Shown here: positions 10,325 through 19,831 of the stretch, in pieces | Layout of the letters: each line of letters starts with the position of its first letter | How positions within the stretch are numbered: the stretch's first letter is position 1 | Assembly (NCBI RefSeq): GCF_009799925.1 | Contig: NZ_WELK01000003.1 | Location: 186,001-250,000, forward strand | Direction: 5' to 3' | Source of the DNA: Pseudomonas sp. R-28-1W-6 | GTDB taxonomy: Bacteria; Pseudomonadota; Gammaproteobacteria; Pseudomonadales; Pseudomonadaceae | Length of the DNA: 64,000 bases | The notes under the pieces: model-generated | The model's input: the letters and a program-made list of their open reading frames with translations, nothing else | What the model was told of the DNA's origin: nothing | Databases searched by the model: none | Translations under genes and position numbers: made by a program

Positions 10325-11860
10325 TCAGCCCAGCGAGGGGAGCATGCCGGCCGGCAGCAGCGGGCTCAGCACGCGGCTGGCCAGCAGCTCGTTGGCCGCG
10401 GCGATATCCGGGGCGAAGAAGCGGTCTTCCACGTAGTAGGGCACCTGCTCGCGCAGGGCCCGGCGCGCCTGCTCCAGGGCCGGCGAGCTTGTCAAGCCCT
10501 CGCGGAAGTCCAGGCCCTGGCAGGCGCCCAGCCATTCGATGGCCAGCACGCCACGGGTGTTGGCGGCCATTTCCCACAGGCGCTTGCCGGCGGCCGGGGC
10601 CATGGACACGTGGTCTTCCTGGTTGGCCGAGGTCGGCAGGCTGTCGACGCTGTGCGGGTGGGCCAGGGCCTTGTTCTCGCTGGCCAGGGCCGCGGCGGTG
10701 ACCTGGGCGATCATGAAGCCGGAGTTGACCCCGCCATTGGCCACCAGGAACGGCGGCAGCTGCGACATGTGCTTGTCCATCATCAGCGAGATGCGCCGCT
10801 CGGAGAGCGAGGCGATTTCGGCGATGGCCAGGGCGATGTTGTCGGCGGCCATGGCCACCGGCTCGGCGTGGAAGTTGCCGCCGGAGATCACGTCGCCTTC
10901 GGCGGCGAACACCAGGGGGTTGTCCGACACCGCGTTGGCCTCGACGCCGAGCACTTCGGCGGCCTGGCGCAGCTGGGTCAGGCAGGCGCCCATCACCTGC
11001 GGCTGGCAGCGCAGCGAGTAGGGGTCCTGCACCTTGTCGCAGGCCTCGTGGGAGCGCCCCACTTCGCTGCTGGCGCCGAGCAGGTGGCGATAGATCGCCG
11101 CCGCGTCGATCTGCCCGCGCTGGCCGCGGGCGGCATGGATGCGCGGATCGAACGGCGCCCGCGAGCCCAGGGCGGCTTCCACGGTCAGGCCGCCGCAGAC
11201 GGTGGCGGCGGCGAACAGGTCCTCGGCCTCGAACAGCCCGCGCAGGGCGTAGGCGGTGGACACCTGGGTGCCGTTGAGCAGGGCCAGGCCCTCCTTGGCC
11301 GCCAGGGTCATCGGTTCCAGGCCGGCGATCGCCAGCGCCTCGCTGGCCGGCAGCCACTGGCCCTGGTGCCGCGCCTGGCTTTCGCCGAGCAGCACCAGGG
11401 ACATATGCGCCAGCGGCGCCAGGTCGCCGGAGGCGCCCACCGAGCCCTTGAGCGGGATATGCGGGTAGACCTCGGCATTGATCAGGGCGACCAGCGCCTC
11501 GATCACCTTCAGGCGGATGCCGGAGCAGCCGCGGGCCAGGCTGTTGACCTTGAGCAGCATGATCAGGCGCACCATGGCATCGTCCAGCGGCTCGCCGATG
11601 CCGGCGGCATGGGACAGCACCAGCGAGCGCTGGAGCTTTTCCAGGTCATCGTTGGCGATGCGGGTCGAGGCCAGCAGGCCGAAGCCGGTGTTGATGCCGT
11701 AGGCGGTGCGGCCCTCGGCGATGATGGCGTTGACGCAGGCCACACTGGCCTCGATGCCGGCATGGGCGCGCTCATCCAGGCGCAGCGTCAGCGGGCCCTG
11801 GTAGGCGGCGCGCAGCTGGGCCAGGCTCAGTTGGCCGGGGGTCAGGGTAAACAGGCTCAT
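10325..11860 (-). CDS. hutH: Histidine ammonia-lyase
   Basis: 511 aa, typical length. It removes ammonia from L-histidine to give trans-urocanate, the first step of the pathway. The internal A-S-G triad that cyclises into the MIO electrophile is at residues 143-145 ([15 protein letters not shown]). The aromatic-binding YGINTGFG motif is at about 54-61, and the [18 protein letters not shown] segment further on. I chose the ATG at 11860, which overlaps the hutU stop by 4 bp (translational coupling) and begins the conserved [12 protein letters not shown]. The frame remains open 20 codons further upstream inside hutU. Confidence 0.97.
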   Translation of the reverse strand: MSLFTLTPGQLSLAQLRAAYQGPLTLRLDERAHAGIEASVACVNAIIAEGRTAYGINTGFGLLASTRIANDDLEKLQRSLVLSHAAGIGEPLDDAMVRLIMLLKVNSLARGCSGIRLKVIEALVALINAEVYPHIPLKGSVGASGDLAPLAHMSLVLLGESQARHQGQWLPASEALAIAGLEPMTLAAKEGLALLNGTQVSTAYALRGLFEAEDLFAAATVCGGLTVEAALGSRAPFDPRIHAARGQRGQIDAAAIYRHLLGASSEVGRSHEACDKVQDPYSLRCQPQVMGACLTQLRQAAEVLGVEANAVSDNPLVFAAEGDVISGGNFHAEPVAMAADNIALAIAEIASLSERRISLMMDKHMSQLPPFLVANGGVNSGFMIAQVTAAALASENKALAHPHSVDSLPTSANQEDHVSMAPAAGKRLWEMAANTRGVLAIEWLGACQGLDFREGLTSSPALEQARRALREQVPYYVEDRFFAPDIAAANELLASRVLSPLLPAGMLPSLG

Positions 11861-13539
11861 GCTTGGGCTCCTTGGTTGGCAGCGATCATCGGCAGGTCGA
11901 GGCCCTGTTGGCGGGCGCAATCGACGGCAATTGCATAACCGGCATCGGCGTGGCGCATCACCCCGGTGCCCGGGTCGTTGCGCAGCACGCGGCCGAGACG
12001 GGCGCGGGCTTCGGGGGTGCCGTCGGCGACTATCACCACCCCGGAATGCTGCGAGTAGCCCATACCGACGCCGCCACCATGGTGCAAAGACACCCAGGTC
12101 GCGCCGCCCGCGGTATTCAGCAGGGCATTGAGCAGCGGCCAGTCGGAGACGGCATCGGAGCCGTCAGCCATGGCCTCGGTCTCGCGGTTGGGGCTGGCCA
12201 CCGAGCCGGAGTCCAGGTGGTCGCGGCCGATCACGATCGGCGCCTTCAGCTCGCCACTGGCGACCATGTCGTTGAAGGCCTGGGCCAGGCGCGCGCGGTC
12301 CTTCAGGCCGACCCAGCAGATGCGGGCCGGCAGGCCCTGGAAGCTGATGCGCTCGCGGGCCATGTCCAGCCAGTTGTGCAGGTGGGCGTCATCGGGGATC
12401 AGCTCCTTGACCTTGGCGTCGGTCTTGTAGATGTCCTCGGGGTCGCCGGACAGCGCCACCCAGCGGAACGGGCCGATGCCCTGGCAGAACAGCGGGCGGA
12501 TATAGGCCGGCACGAACCCGGGGAAGTCGAAGGCGTTGGCCACCCCCTCCTCCAGGGCCATCTGGCGGATGTTGTTACCGTAGTCGAAGGTCGGCACGCC
12601 CATCTGCTGGAAGGCCAGCATGGCGCGCACATGCACGGCCATGGACTGCTTGGCGGCCTTGACCACCAGCGCCTCCTCGGTCTTGCCGCGGGCCACGTAC
12701 TCGTCCCAGCTCCAGCCGATCGGCAGGTAGCCATGGCGCGGGTCGTGGGCGCTGGTCTGGTCGGTGACCAGGTCCGGGCGCACGCCGCGCTTGACCAGTT
12801 CCGGAAGGATCTCGGCGGCGTTGCCACACAGGGCGATGGAGATGGCCTTGCCTTCACCGGTGTACTTGTCGATGCGCGCCAGGGCGTCGTCCAGGTCAGT
12901 GGCCTGCTCGTCGACATAGCGCGTCTTCAGGCGGAAATCGATACGCGATTGCTGACACTCGATATTCAGCGAGCAGGCACCGGCCAGGGTCGCCGCCAGG
13001 GGCTGGGCGCCGCCCATGCCGCCGAGGCCGGCGGTCAGTACCCACTTGCCCTTGAGGCTGCCGCCGTAGTGCTGGCGACCGGCCTCGACGAAGGTTTCAT
13101 AGGTGCCCTGGACGATGCCCTGGCTGCCGATATAGATCCAGCTGCCGGCGGTCATCTGGCCGTACATGGCCAGGCCCTTGGCATCCAGCTCGTTGAAGTG
13201 TTCCCAGGTGGCCCAGTGCGGCACCAGGTTGGAGTTGGCCAGCAGTACCCGCGGCGCGTCCTTGTGGGTCTCGAACACGCCGACCGGCTTGCCGGACTGG
13301 ATCAGCAGGGTCTGGTGGTCTTCCAGGCGGGTCAGCACCTCGACGATCTTGTCATAGCACTCCCAGTTGCGCGCGGCGCGGCCGATGCCGCCGTACACCA
13401 CCAGCTCCTTGGGGTTCTCCGCCACTTCCGGGTCGAGGTTGTTCATCAGCATGCGCAGCGGCGCCTCGGTCAGCCAGCTCTTGGCGGTCAGCTGGGTGCC
13501 ACGGGCGGCGCGGATTTCGGTATCGCGGAAACGGCTCAT
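11857..13539 (-). CDS. hutU: Urocanate hydratase
   Basis: 560 aa, full length. It hydrates urocanate to 4-imidazolone-5-propionate using tightly bound NAD+ as an electrophile. The NAD-binding motif [12 protein letters not shown] is near residues 175-186. The catalytic cysteine region [19 protein letters not shown] and the C-terminal [15 protein letters not shown] are present. It lies between hutG (25-bp gap) and hutH (4-bp overlap) and is second in the pathway. The start ATG at 13539 begins the conserved N-terminus and follows an AGGAG. Confidence 0.97.
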   Translation of the reverse strand: MSRFRDTEIRAARGTQLTAKSWLTEAPLRMLMNNLDPEVAENPKELVVYGGIGRAARNWECYDKIVEVLTRLEDHQTLLIQSGKPVGVFETHKDAPRVLLANSNLVPHWATWEHFNELDAKGLAMYGQMTAGSWIYIGSQGIVQGTYETFVEAGRQHYGGSLKGKWVLTAGLGGMGGAQPLAATLAGACSLNIECQQSRIDFRLKTRYVDEQATDLDDALARIDKYTGEGKAISIALCGNAAEILPELVKRGVRPDLVTDQTSAHDPRHGYLPIGWSWDEYVARGKTEEALVVKAAKQSMAVHVRAMLAFQQMGVPTFDYGNNIRQMALEEGVANAFDFPGFVPAYIRPLFCQGIGPFRWVALSGDPEDIYKTDAKVKELIPDDAHLHNWLDMARERISFQGLPARICWVGLKDRARLAQAFNDMVASGELKAPIVIGRDHLDSGSVASPNRETEAMADGSDAVSDWPLLNALLNTAGGATWVSLHHGGGVGMGYSQHSGVVIVADGTPEARARLGRVLRNDPGTGVMRHADAGYAIAVDCARQQGLDLPMIAANQGAQA

Positions 13540-13564
13540 TGCGGGCTCCTGGGGTTGCTCGGGG

Positions 13565-14506
13565 TCAGTGAGTCAGGGTCAGTAGATGGATCAGGCGCGC
13601 CGCCACCTTGGCGGTACGGCTGTCGATGTCGTGTTCGGGGTTGAGTTCGGCCAGGTCGGCCAGGCGCAGCTTGCCGCTGTCGCGGATGCCCTCCAGCAGC
13701 GGTTCGAGCAGCGCCAGGCTTACCCCGCGGGCGGCCGGGGCGCTGACGCCGGGGGCTTCGCAGGCCGGCAGCACGTCGATATCGATGGTCAGGTAGACGG
13801 CGTCGCAGGCGGCGACAAAGGCCTGCAGCTCGGCGCCGATGGCGGCCAGACTGGCCTCGCGGATCTCGCGGTCCTCGCGCACCAGCACCTGCAGTTCGGC
13901 GGCGCGCTGGAACAGGGCGCGGGTGTTGCTGGCGCGGCTTATCCCTAAGCAGGCATAGGCAAACGGCCAGCCACGGGCAGCACAGTCCTCGGCGATCTGG
14001 GCGAACGGCGTGCCGGAGGAATGCACGTGCGCCGGGTCGCGCAGGTCGAAATGGGCGTCGAAGTTGATGATGCCGATGCGCGGCGCCGGCTGGCCCGACA
14101 GGTGCTCGGCGATGCCCTGCCAGCTGCCGAAGGCCACCTCATGGCCGCCGCCCAGCACGATCGGCAGGTGGCCGGCATCCAGCAAGGCGCAGACCTGTTC
14201 GCCGAGGCGCGCCTGGGCGCCTTCCAGGTCGCCATCGGCGCACAGCACATCGCCGCCGTCGTAGGCCGGGCCCTGGCGATGCCAGGCCAGGTTGGCCAGG
14301 GCCTTGCGCATGGCCGGCGGGGCGCCGGCGGCGCCGACGCGGCCGTGGTTGCGGCGCACGCCTTCGTCGCAGGCGAAACCGAGCAGGGCCACGCCCGGCT
14401 GGCTGTCCGGGCTCAGCGCCTGGATGCGCTGGTGCCAGCGCGGGCTGTCCGGCTCGGGGTCGATGCGCCCGCTCCAGGCGGCCAGGTCTTGACGATCAGC
14501 AGGCAT
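13565..14506 (-). CDS. hutG: Formimidoylglutamase, arginase family
   Basis: 313 aa of the arginase/ureohydrolase fold. Metal-ligand motifs are [20 protein letters not shown] and TIDIDVLPA, the three sets expected for a binuclear manganese centre. This type hydrolyses N-formimidoyl-L-glutamate to glutamate plus formamide, finishing the pathway in four steps. It is unrelated to the zinc N-formylglutamate deformylase also called HutG in Pseudomonas, which needs HutF. No hutF lies in this window. The start overlaps the 3' end of hutI by 11 bp, so the two are translationally linked. Confidence 0.93.
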   Translation of the reverse strand: MPADRQDLAAWSGRIDPEPDSPRWHQRIQALSPDSQPGVALLGFACDEGVRRNHGRVGAAGAPPAMRKALANLAWHRQGPAYDGGDVLCADGDLEGAQARLGEQVCALLDAGHLPIVLGGGHEVAFGSWQGIAEHLSGQPAPRIGIINFDAHFDLRDPAHVHSSGTPFAQIAEDCAARGWPFAYACLGISRASNTRALFQRAAELQVLVREDREIREASLAAIGAELQAFVAACDAVYLTIDIDVLPACEAPGVSAPAARGVSLALLEPLLEGIRDSGKLRLADLAELNPEHDIDSRTAKVAARLIHLLTLTH

Positions 14507-15713
14507 GGGTGAGGTCTCCCTTGAAGATGCGTTGGCGCAGGCGTCCCGGTTGCACGGCGTAGGCCAGTTCGGCGGGCTGCTGGATATCCCACAGGCACAG
14601 GTCGGCGGGGGCCCCAACCTCGATCCGCCCCAGGTCGGGGCGGCCGAGGGCGCGAGCGCCATGGGCGGTCATGCCGCTCAGGGCTTCGCGCGGGGTCAAA
14701 CGGAACAGGGTGCAGGCCAGGTTGAGCACCAGGGTCGGGAAGCAGATCGGTGAAGTGCCCGGGTTGGCGTCGCTGGCCACGGCCATGGGCACGCCGTACT
14801 GGCGCAGCAGCTCGATGGGCGGCAGCTGGGTCTCGCGCAGGCAGTGGAAGGCACCGGGCAGCAGCACCGCCACGGTGCCGGCGGCGGCCATGGCCTGCAA
14901 CCCGGCCTCGTCGAGGAACTCGATATGGTCGGCCGACAGCCCCTGATAACGCGCGGCCAGGGCGCTGGCACCCTGATTGGACAACTGCTCGGCGTGCGCC
15001 TTGAGCGCCAGGCCGTGGCGCTGTGCCGCCTGGAACACCAGCTCGCACTGGGCCGGGCTGAAGGCGATGTGCTCGCAGAACACATCCACCGCATCGGCCA
15101 GGCCCTCGGCGGCGGCCGCCGGAATCATCTCGTTGCACACCAGGTCGATATAGCCGTCGCTGTCGCCGGCGAACTCCGGCGGCAGGGCATGGGCACCGAG
15201 CAGGGTGGTGAGCACCCGCACCGGGCGCAGCTGGCCCAGGCGCCGGGCCACGCGCAGCATCTTCAGCTCGTCGGCGACACTCAGGCCATAGCCGGACTTG
15301 ATCTCCAGGGTGGTCACGCCATCGGCCAGCAGCGCGTCCAGGCGCGGCAGGCTGGCCTCGACCAACTGCTCTTCGCTGGCGGCGCGGGTGGCGCGCACGG
15401 TGCTGAGGATGCCGCCACCGGCCCTGGCGATCTCGGCGTAGCTGACGCCTTCCAGGCGCTGCTCGAACTCGCCGGCGCGGTTGCCGGCGTACACCAGGTG
15501 GCTGTGGCAGTCGACCAGCCCGGGAGTCATTACCCCGCCACGGCCACACTCGATGGCAGCCTCGGCCTGACGCTCGTCGAACTCGCCCTGCGGCCACAGG
15601 CCGGCCACCCGGCCGTCCTCGACCAGCACCGTCATCGGCGCAGGCCGCACGCACAGGCCGTCAAACAGGGTGACATCACGCCAGAGCCGGCGCAGCTGGG
15701 GAGACAGGGACAT
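14496..15713 (-). CDS. hutI: Imidazolonepropionase
   Basis: 405 aa amidohydrolase-superfamily enzyme opening the ring of 4-imidazolone-5-propionate to give N-formimidoyl-glutamate (step three). The metal-binding HSH is at residues 70-72 ([17 protein letters not shown]). Further motifs are EIKSGYGL, the central [12 protein letters not shown] histidine and SDANPGTSP with the metal-ligand aspartate. It is the first gene of the minus-strand hut operon. I chose the ATG at 15713, 20 bases inside a HutC-type operator. The frame is open upstream across that operator, but a start there would be unrelated to the family. Confidence 0.96.
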   Translation of the reverse strand: MSLSPQLRRLWRDVTLFDGLCVRPAPMTVLVEDGRVAGLWPQGEFDERQAEAAIECGRGGVMTPGLVDCHSHLVYAGNRAGEFEQRLEGVSYAEIARAGGGILSTVRATRAASEEQLVEASLPRLDALLADGVTTLEIKSGYGLSVADELKMLRVARRLGQLRPVRVLTTLLGAHALPPEFAGDSDGYIDLVCNEMIPAAAAEGLADAVDVFCEHIAFSPAQCELVFQAAQRHGLALKAHAEQLSNQGASALAARYQGLSADHIEFLDEAGLQAMAAAGTVAVLLPGAFHCLRETQLPPIELLRQYGVPMAVASDANPGTSPICFPTLVLNLACTLFRLTPREALSGMTAHGARALGRPDLGRIEVGAPADLCLWDIQQPAELAYAVQPGRLRQRIFKGDLTHAC

Positions 15714-15732
15714 GGAAGCGCTCTCTCGTTTC

Positions 15733-15746
15733 AATGTATATACATT
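15733..15746. promoter_or_regulatory. HutC operator 1, in front of hutI
   Basis: Perfect 14-bp palindrome AATGTATATACATT. It contains the TGTATATACA core reported for Pseudomonas HutC sites and lies 20 bp from the hutI start, overlapping the likely -10 region. Confidence 0.8.
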
Positions 15747-15770
15747 AAAAACGAAAAATCCGGCCGTCAA
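15742..15770 (-). promoter_or_regulatory. Candidate hutI promoter
   Basis: On the minus strand TTGACG (complement of 15765-15770) is followed 17 bp later by TAATGT (complement of 15742-15747). The -10 hexamer overlaps HutC operator 1, which fits repression by occlusion. The -10 match is weak. Confidence 0.45.
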
Positions 15771-15866
15771 GCCCCTTTCGCTCGCCCAAGACTCAAAGGC
15801 TTCGCACAGAAACCCGGAGAAACAGGCGCAGACCAGGGATTGCGGGGCAAGCGCACTCGTCGCAGT

Positions 15867-15878
15867 ATGTATATACAT
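15867..15878. promoter_or_regulatory. HutC operator 2, in front of hutD
   Basis: Perfect 12-bp palindrome ATGTATATACAT, 20 bp from the hutD ATG. Both divergent transcripts therefore carry their own copy of the same operator. Confidence 0.78.
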
Positions 15879-15898
15879 TTAACCGAGGAACGAACGAC

Positions 15899-16486
15899 AT
15901 GCCGATTCAGCGACTCGACCGCCGCCAGGCGCGGCAGATGCCCTGGAAGAATGGCGGCGGCAGCACCTGCGAGCTGGCCATCTTCCCCGCCGGCGCCAGC
16001 CTGGAGGATTTCGCCTGGCGCATCAGCTGCGCCCGGGTCGCCAGCGGCGGGCCCTTCTCCCGCTTCGCCGGGGTCGACCGCAGCCTGGCCGTGCTCGCCG
16101 GCGCCGGCCTGGACCTGTGCCTGGACGGCCGGCCGAGGCAGCTGCGCCCCGGCGATCCACCCCTGGCATTCGCCGGCGAAGACCCGGTCAGCGCCGAACT
16201 GCTGGCCGGCCCGGTCGCCGACTTCAACCTGATGACCCGGCGCAGCCTGTGGCGCCACCAGTTGCAGCAACTGCGGCTGGACGGTGTGCAGGCCCTGGAC
16301 AATGACGCCGACATCCTGCTGATCTACTGCCACGGCGGCCGACTCGCCGTGCAACTGTCCGACGGCAGCAGCCAGAGCCTGAGCGAAGGCCAGGGCCTGC
16401 TGCTGGAAGACGAGTGCACGAATCTGACATTGCGTGGCGACGCCGGTACGCACCTCTATATCGCCCGCCTGTATCGCCAGCTCTGA
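15899..16486 (+). CDS. hutD: HutD family protein
   Basis: 195 aa cupin-like protein of the HutD/Ves family. Conserved N-terminal MPWKNGGGSTCELAIFP, then DFAWRISCARVASGGPFSRFAGVDRSLAVLAG, and the DFNLMTRRSLWRHQ motif. HutD is not an enzyme of the pathway. In P. fluorescens it has been proposed to limit hut expression, perhaps by binding urocanate or a related metabolite. It is divergent from hutI with 185 bp between them and has its own HutC operator. GAGGAAC lies upstream of the ATG. Confidence 0.9.
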   Translation: MPIQRLDRRQARQMPWKNGGGSTCELAIFPAGASLEDFAWRISCARVASGGPFSRFAGVDRSLAVLAGAGLDLCLDGRPRQLRPGDPPLAFAGEDPVSAELLAGPVADFNLMTRRSLWRHQLQQLRLDGVQALDNDADILLIYCHGGRLAVQLSDGSSQSLSEGQGLLLEDECTNLTLRGDAGTHLYIARLYRQL

Positions 16487-16565
16487 GGAGCTACACACGA
16501 TCTGTTCCAGCCCCTGCAAACGAGGGAGCAGCACTCACGGGCTCCAGAATTTGGGCAGATCCTGC

Positions 16566-16628
16566 GTAGGGTGCGCCGTGCGCACCAGAGGCCAATGCGC
16601 GGTTTGCGGTGCGCACAGCGCACCCTAC
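16566..16628. repeat. GTAGGGTGCGCC palindromic repeat, copy 2
   Basis: 63-bp unit with arms GTAGGGTGCGCCGTGCGCACC and GGTGCGCACAGCGCACCCTAC (left arm quoted minus its last base would be 20 nt) and an inner loop of about 20 bp. It lies after hutD, upstream of the convergent symporter terminator. Confidence 0.8.
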
Positions 16629-16657
16629 GGGAGCCGAGCAGGCCCTGAAACGACAAA

Positions 16658-16675
16658 CCCCGCCAAGCGGCGGGG
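16658..16675. terminator. Hairpin between convergent hutD and the sodium symporter gene
   Basis: Arms CCCCGCC / GGCGGGG around AAGC, extended by GACA / TGTC on the outside. It is placed between two genes that converge, so it can serve both. The T tract is poor on either strand. Confidence 0.65.
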
Positions 16676-16696
16676 TCTGTCATCCAGCAACCAGCC

Positions 16697-18136
16697 TTAT
16701 TCGGGCTGGGTCACCAGGGTCTGCGTACGGTTGCGGCTCCACTGCGGCAGCAGGGTACCGATCAGCATGCCCGCCAGGCTGAACAGCAGGCCGGCCAGCT
16801 GCGGCGGCCAGAAGGCTTCGTCGGTCAGGCTGTATTCCAGGTAGATCCAGGAAGTCAGGCCGAAGGCGATGGCGAACAGCGCGCCCTGGGTGGTGGCGCG
16901 CTTCCAGAACAGGCCGGCGAACAGCGGCACCACGGCGGCGACCAGGGTCACCTTGTAGGCGTTGCCGACCATCTCGTAGATGCTCGCATCCGAGTACAGG
17001 GCGAAGGTCAGGGTGGCGATGGCGCAGACCACGATGGTGATGCGCATGGCCAGCAGGAACTGCTGATCGCTCATCACCGGCACGAAGCGCTTGAGCACGT
17101 TCTCGGTGAAGGTCACCGACGGCGCCAGCAGGGTGCCGGAGGCGGTGGACATGATCGCCGACAGCAGCGCGCCGAAGAACATGATCTGGGCGAACAGCGG
17201 GGTCTTCTCCAGGATCAGGTGCGGCAGGATCATCTGCGCGTCTTCGGCCAGCCAGCGCTGGACCATCGCCGGGTCGATCATCGAGGCGGCGTAGGCCAGG
17301 AAGATCGGCAGCATGCAGAAGCACAGGTAGAAGCCGGCACCGAACATCGAGGCGCGCGCGGCGATGTTCTCGGTCTTGGCCGACATCACCCGGGCGTACA
17401 CGTCCTGCTGCGGGATCGAGCCGAGCATCATGGTCAGCGCCGCGCCGATGAAGGCGACGATGTCCTTGGCCTCGAAACCGTGGATGAAGGTGAACTTGCC
17501 CTCGCTGGCCGCATGGGCGATCACCTTGTCGGCGCCGCCGGCCATGTCACCGATCAGCCAGGTCAGGTAGACCAGGCCGACGACGATGATGATCATCTGG
17601 AAGAAGTCGGTCAGCGCCACCGACCACATGCCGCCGAACAGGGTGTACAGCAGCACGATGAAGGTGCCGAGGAACATGCCCTGGGTGGTCGTGATGGCGC
17701 CGTCGGAGATGACGTTGAACACCACGCCGAGGGCGGTCAGCTGGGCGGCGATCCAGCCCAGGTAGGAAACCACGATGACCAGGCTGATGATCAGTTCGAC
17801 ATTCGGCCCGAAACGCTTGCGGAAGTAGTCGCCGATGGTCAGCAGGTTCATCCGGTACAGCGGGCGGGCGATGATCAGGCCGACCAGCATCAGGCAACCG
17901 AAGGAGCCGAACGGGTCTTCGATGATCCCGGCGAAGCCTTCCTCGATGAAAGTGGCGGGAATGCCCAGCACCGCCTCGGAGCCGAACCAGGTGGCGAAGA
18001 CCATGGCGGCGACGATGGGGAAGCCCATGCTACGCCCGCCGGCGGCGAAATCGCGGGAGTTGTGTACCCGGGTAGCGGCGTAGAAACCGATCCCCACGGT
18101 GACCAGCAGGTAGAGCGCAACGAACCAGATCAGCAT
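16697..18136 (-). CDS. Sodium:solute symporter (SSS family)
   Basis: 479 aa with about 13 hydrophobic segments. The SSS pattern is visible: NSRDFAAGGRSMGFPIVAAMVFATWFGSEAVLGIP at the start, LFGGMWSVALTDFFQMIIIVVGLVY in the middle, and GALLSAIMSTASGTLLAPSVTFTENVLK, which contains sodium-site serines. The substrate is not predictable. Relatives carry amino acids, organic acids or sugars. It converges on hutD and could contribute to uptake for the hut pathway, but no HutC operator lies in front of it. The C-terminus is short and polar. Confidence 0.9.
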   Translation of the reverse strand: MLIWFVALYLLVTVGIGFYAATRVHNSRDFAAGGRSMGFPIVAAMVFATWFGSEAVLGIPATFIEEGFAGIIEDPFGSFGCLMLVGLIIARPLYRMNLLTIGDYFRKRFGPNVELIISLVIVVSYLGWIAAQLTALGVVFNVISDGAITTTQGMFLGTFIVLLYTLFGGMWSVALTDFFQMIIIVVGLVYLTWLIGDMAGGADKVIAHAASEGKFTFIHGFEAKDIVAFIGAALTMMLGSIPQQDVYARVMSAKTENIAARASMFGAGFYLCFCMLPIFLAYAASMIDPAMVQRWLAEDAQMILPHLILEKTPLFAQIMFFGALLSAIMSTASGTLLAPSVTFTENVLKRFVPVMSDQQFLLAMRITIVVCAIATLTFALYSDASIYEMVGNAYKVTLVAAVVPLFAGLFWKRATTQGALFAIAFGLTSWIYLEYSLTDEAFWPPQLAGLLFSLAGMLIGTLLPQWSRNRTQTLVTQPE

Positions 18137-18739
18137 GTTTTCCCGTTCCAGAGACTTCAGCCCGCCGCATGCGTGCCCGCACCAGGGCGGCGCGGGATGG
18201 AACGACGGACTACAGGTTTTTGTTATTACCCCTCATGACGGGAGGCTGCACGCGCCCATCACGGTCGCGCAGTCTGGCAAATACGTAAAATATGTCAAAC
18301 AAAAACGACGAATAGTCTGCACATCGGCCTGCCACTCATCCGATCAGGCCGTGTAACAGACTGTAATTGCTGCAGTTGCTGGCAGGGCGCCGAACCGGGG
18401 AGTTGTATATTTTTGACAGCCCGGCGCAGGCGTCGGGGCGAATGCCGTCGCCCCGACTGACGGCCGCCACCCGCGCCGGCAGCGCCTGCTACCGAGCAGC
18501 CCCGCCCCGCGCATTCACTGACCTGCGGCAAGGCCCCGGCGCAGGCGATATGCTCTGATGTCGTAACAGCTGGTTACGCCCGGCGCATGTGAACTGCTTG
18601 AGCCGGGCGCCCGCCTCCCTGATACTGCACCGCGCTTCGCGCCGATCGCCCGCGTTCATGGGGGCATCTGGCAGCCGCACCCCCCCTTTCCGCACCAGCC
18701 ATCCCAGGATGACGCCCCAGGTTCAAGGAGCCACCGCCG
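18137..18739. other. 603-bp intergenic region rich in small palindromes
   Basis: Divergent region between the symporter and the UPF0104 gene. It holds an A/T-rich patch (about 18275-18315 and 18395-18420) unlike its surroundings, which probably carries promoters. It also has a perfect 10-bp hairpin (18432-18457: GTCGGGGCGA / TCGCCCCGAC), the palindrome GTAACAGCTGGTTAC (18563-18577) and a GCCCGGC / GCCGGGC stem (18578-18608). I see no convincing coding frame. A small RNA or a long structured 5' leader is possible. Confidence 0.5.
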
Positions 18740-19681
18740 ATGATGAAAAGGAGCGACTGGATCTGGACCTTGATCGGTTTGGCCGCAGTCGTGTTTTCCT
18801 GCTACCTGCTGTACCAGGAAATCCAGACCATCTCCCTCGACGAGCTCTCCGACAGTCTGCTGGCGATTCGCCCGCACAACTGGTTGATGGCCGCCGGCGC
18901 GACCCTGGGCGCCTATTTCGCCCTGGCCTGGTACGACCGCATCGCCATCGCCCACCTGGGCAAGAAGATCTCCTGGTGGTTCATCACCCTGTGCTCCTTC
19001 ACCACCTACGCCCTGGCCCACAACATCGGCGCCTCGGTGTTTTCCGGCGCGGTGGTGCGTTACCGCGCCTACAGCAGCAAGGGCCTCGGCGCCCATGAAA
19101 TCGGCCTGCTGATCTTCTTCTGCTCCTTCACCTTCGCCCTCGGCACCCTGCTGTCCGGTGGCGCCGTTCTGGTCTGCCAGCCCGATCTGATCAAGCGCAT
19201 CGCCGATGTCAGCCCCTGGCTGTCGGTGCTGATCGGCTCGCTGATGCTGGGGCTGGTGGCGCTCTACGTGCTCGGTTCCTGGCGCCATTTCCAGCCGTGG
19301 AAATGGGGCAAGCTGCACGTCGAATACCCGCGCCTGGGCGTGGTCGCCAAGCAGCTGCTGGCCGGCCCGCTGGAGCTGGCCTGCGCCGCGGCGATCATCT
19401 ATTTCGCCCTGCCGGCCGAGAGCAACCCGGGCTACCTGGTGGTGCTCGGCGTATTCCTCGCCTCCTTCTCCCTGGCCCTGCTGTCCCACGCCCCGGGCGG
19501 CCTCGGCGTGCTGGAAGTGACCTTCCTCGCGGCCATGCCGGAACTGCCCAAGGCCGACGTGCTGGCCGCGCTCATCGTGTTCCGCGGCTTCTACCTGCTG
19601 CTGCCCTTCGCCCTGTCGCTGCTGGTGGTGATGAGCTTCGAATGGGGCCAGTGGACCACCCGGCGCAAGCGCCACAAGTAA
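18740..19681 (+). CDS. UPF0104 / lysylphosphatidylglycerol synthase TM-like membrane protein
   Basis: 313 aa with about 8 hydrophobic segments, matching the flippase-like membrane domain of the LPG synthetase/UPF0104 family but without the cytosolic aminoacyl-transferase domain of MprF. Visible features are TTYALAHNIGASVFSGAVVRYRAYSSKG and the conserved LLSHAPGGLGVLEVTFLAAMPEL near residues 250-275. Stand-alone proteins of this kind are thought to move lipids or assist envelope processes, and the substrate is unknown. AAGGAG precedes two adjacent ATG codons, and I took the first. It is followed by the repeat-protein gene on the same strand, but the 150-bp gap holds separate regulatory structure. 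Confidence 0.85.
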   Translation: MMKRSDWIWTLIGLAAVVFSCYLLYQEIQTISLDELSDSLLAIRPHNWLMAAGATLGAYFALAWYDRIAIAHLGKKISWWFITLCSFTTYALAHNIGASVFSGAVVRYRAYSSKGLGAHEIGLLIFFCSFTFALGTLLSGGAVLVCQPDLIKRIADVSPWLSVLIGSLMLGLVALYVLGSWRHFQPWKWGKLHVEYPRLGVVAKQLLAGPLELACAAAIIYFALPAESNPGYLVVLGVFLASFSLALLSHAPGGLGVLEVTFLAAMPELPKADVLAALIVFRGFYLLLPFALSLLVVMSFEWGQWTTRRKRHK

Positions 19682-19752
19682 CCCAAGCGCGCCTGCGGAG
19701 CCCGTTGCAGAGCGGCTCGCGCAGCGCATCAAGCGCGTCGATGGTTACTATC

Positions 19753-19807
19753 AGAAGGGTCAACTTCTGTATTCAAGCTCCGTGAGTAGTATGAGCTCCG
19801 TACTCAC
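19753..19807 (+). promoter_or_regulatory. Two small inverted repeats upstream of the ExGAER repeat gene
   Basis: AGAAG / CTTCT (19753-19757, 19764-19768) and GTGAGTA / TACTCAC (19782-19788, 19801-19807) lie within 80 bp of the start codon. AGCTCCG occurs twice between them. Either could be an operator or leader structure. I cannot assign a regulator. Confidence 0.4.
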
Positions 19808-19831
19808 TTACGCCCCCACAAGGAGCCCAAA

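Noticed and set aside
10091..13644. Long plus-strand frames opposite the antiporter, hutH and hutU genes
   Set aside because: Both (615 and 593 codons) are antisense to convincing hut genes and lack domains or start signals.
18421..18470. Perfect hairpin considered as an intrinsic terminator
   Set aside because: No T tract follows on either strand, and it lies between divergently transcribed genes where a terminator is not expected.
18589..19098. Plus-strand frame upstream of and overlapping the UPF0104 gene
   Set aside because: Different frame from a good membrane-protein gene with a proper Shine-Dalgarno, and low-complexity Arg/Pro composition in the overlap.
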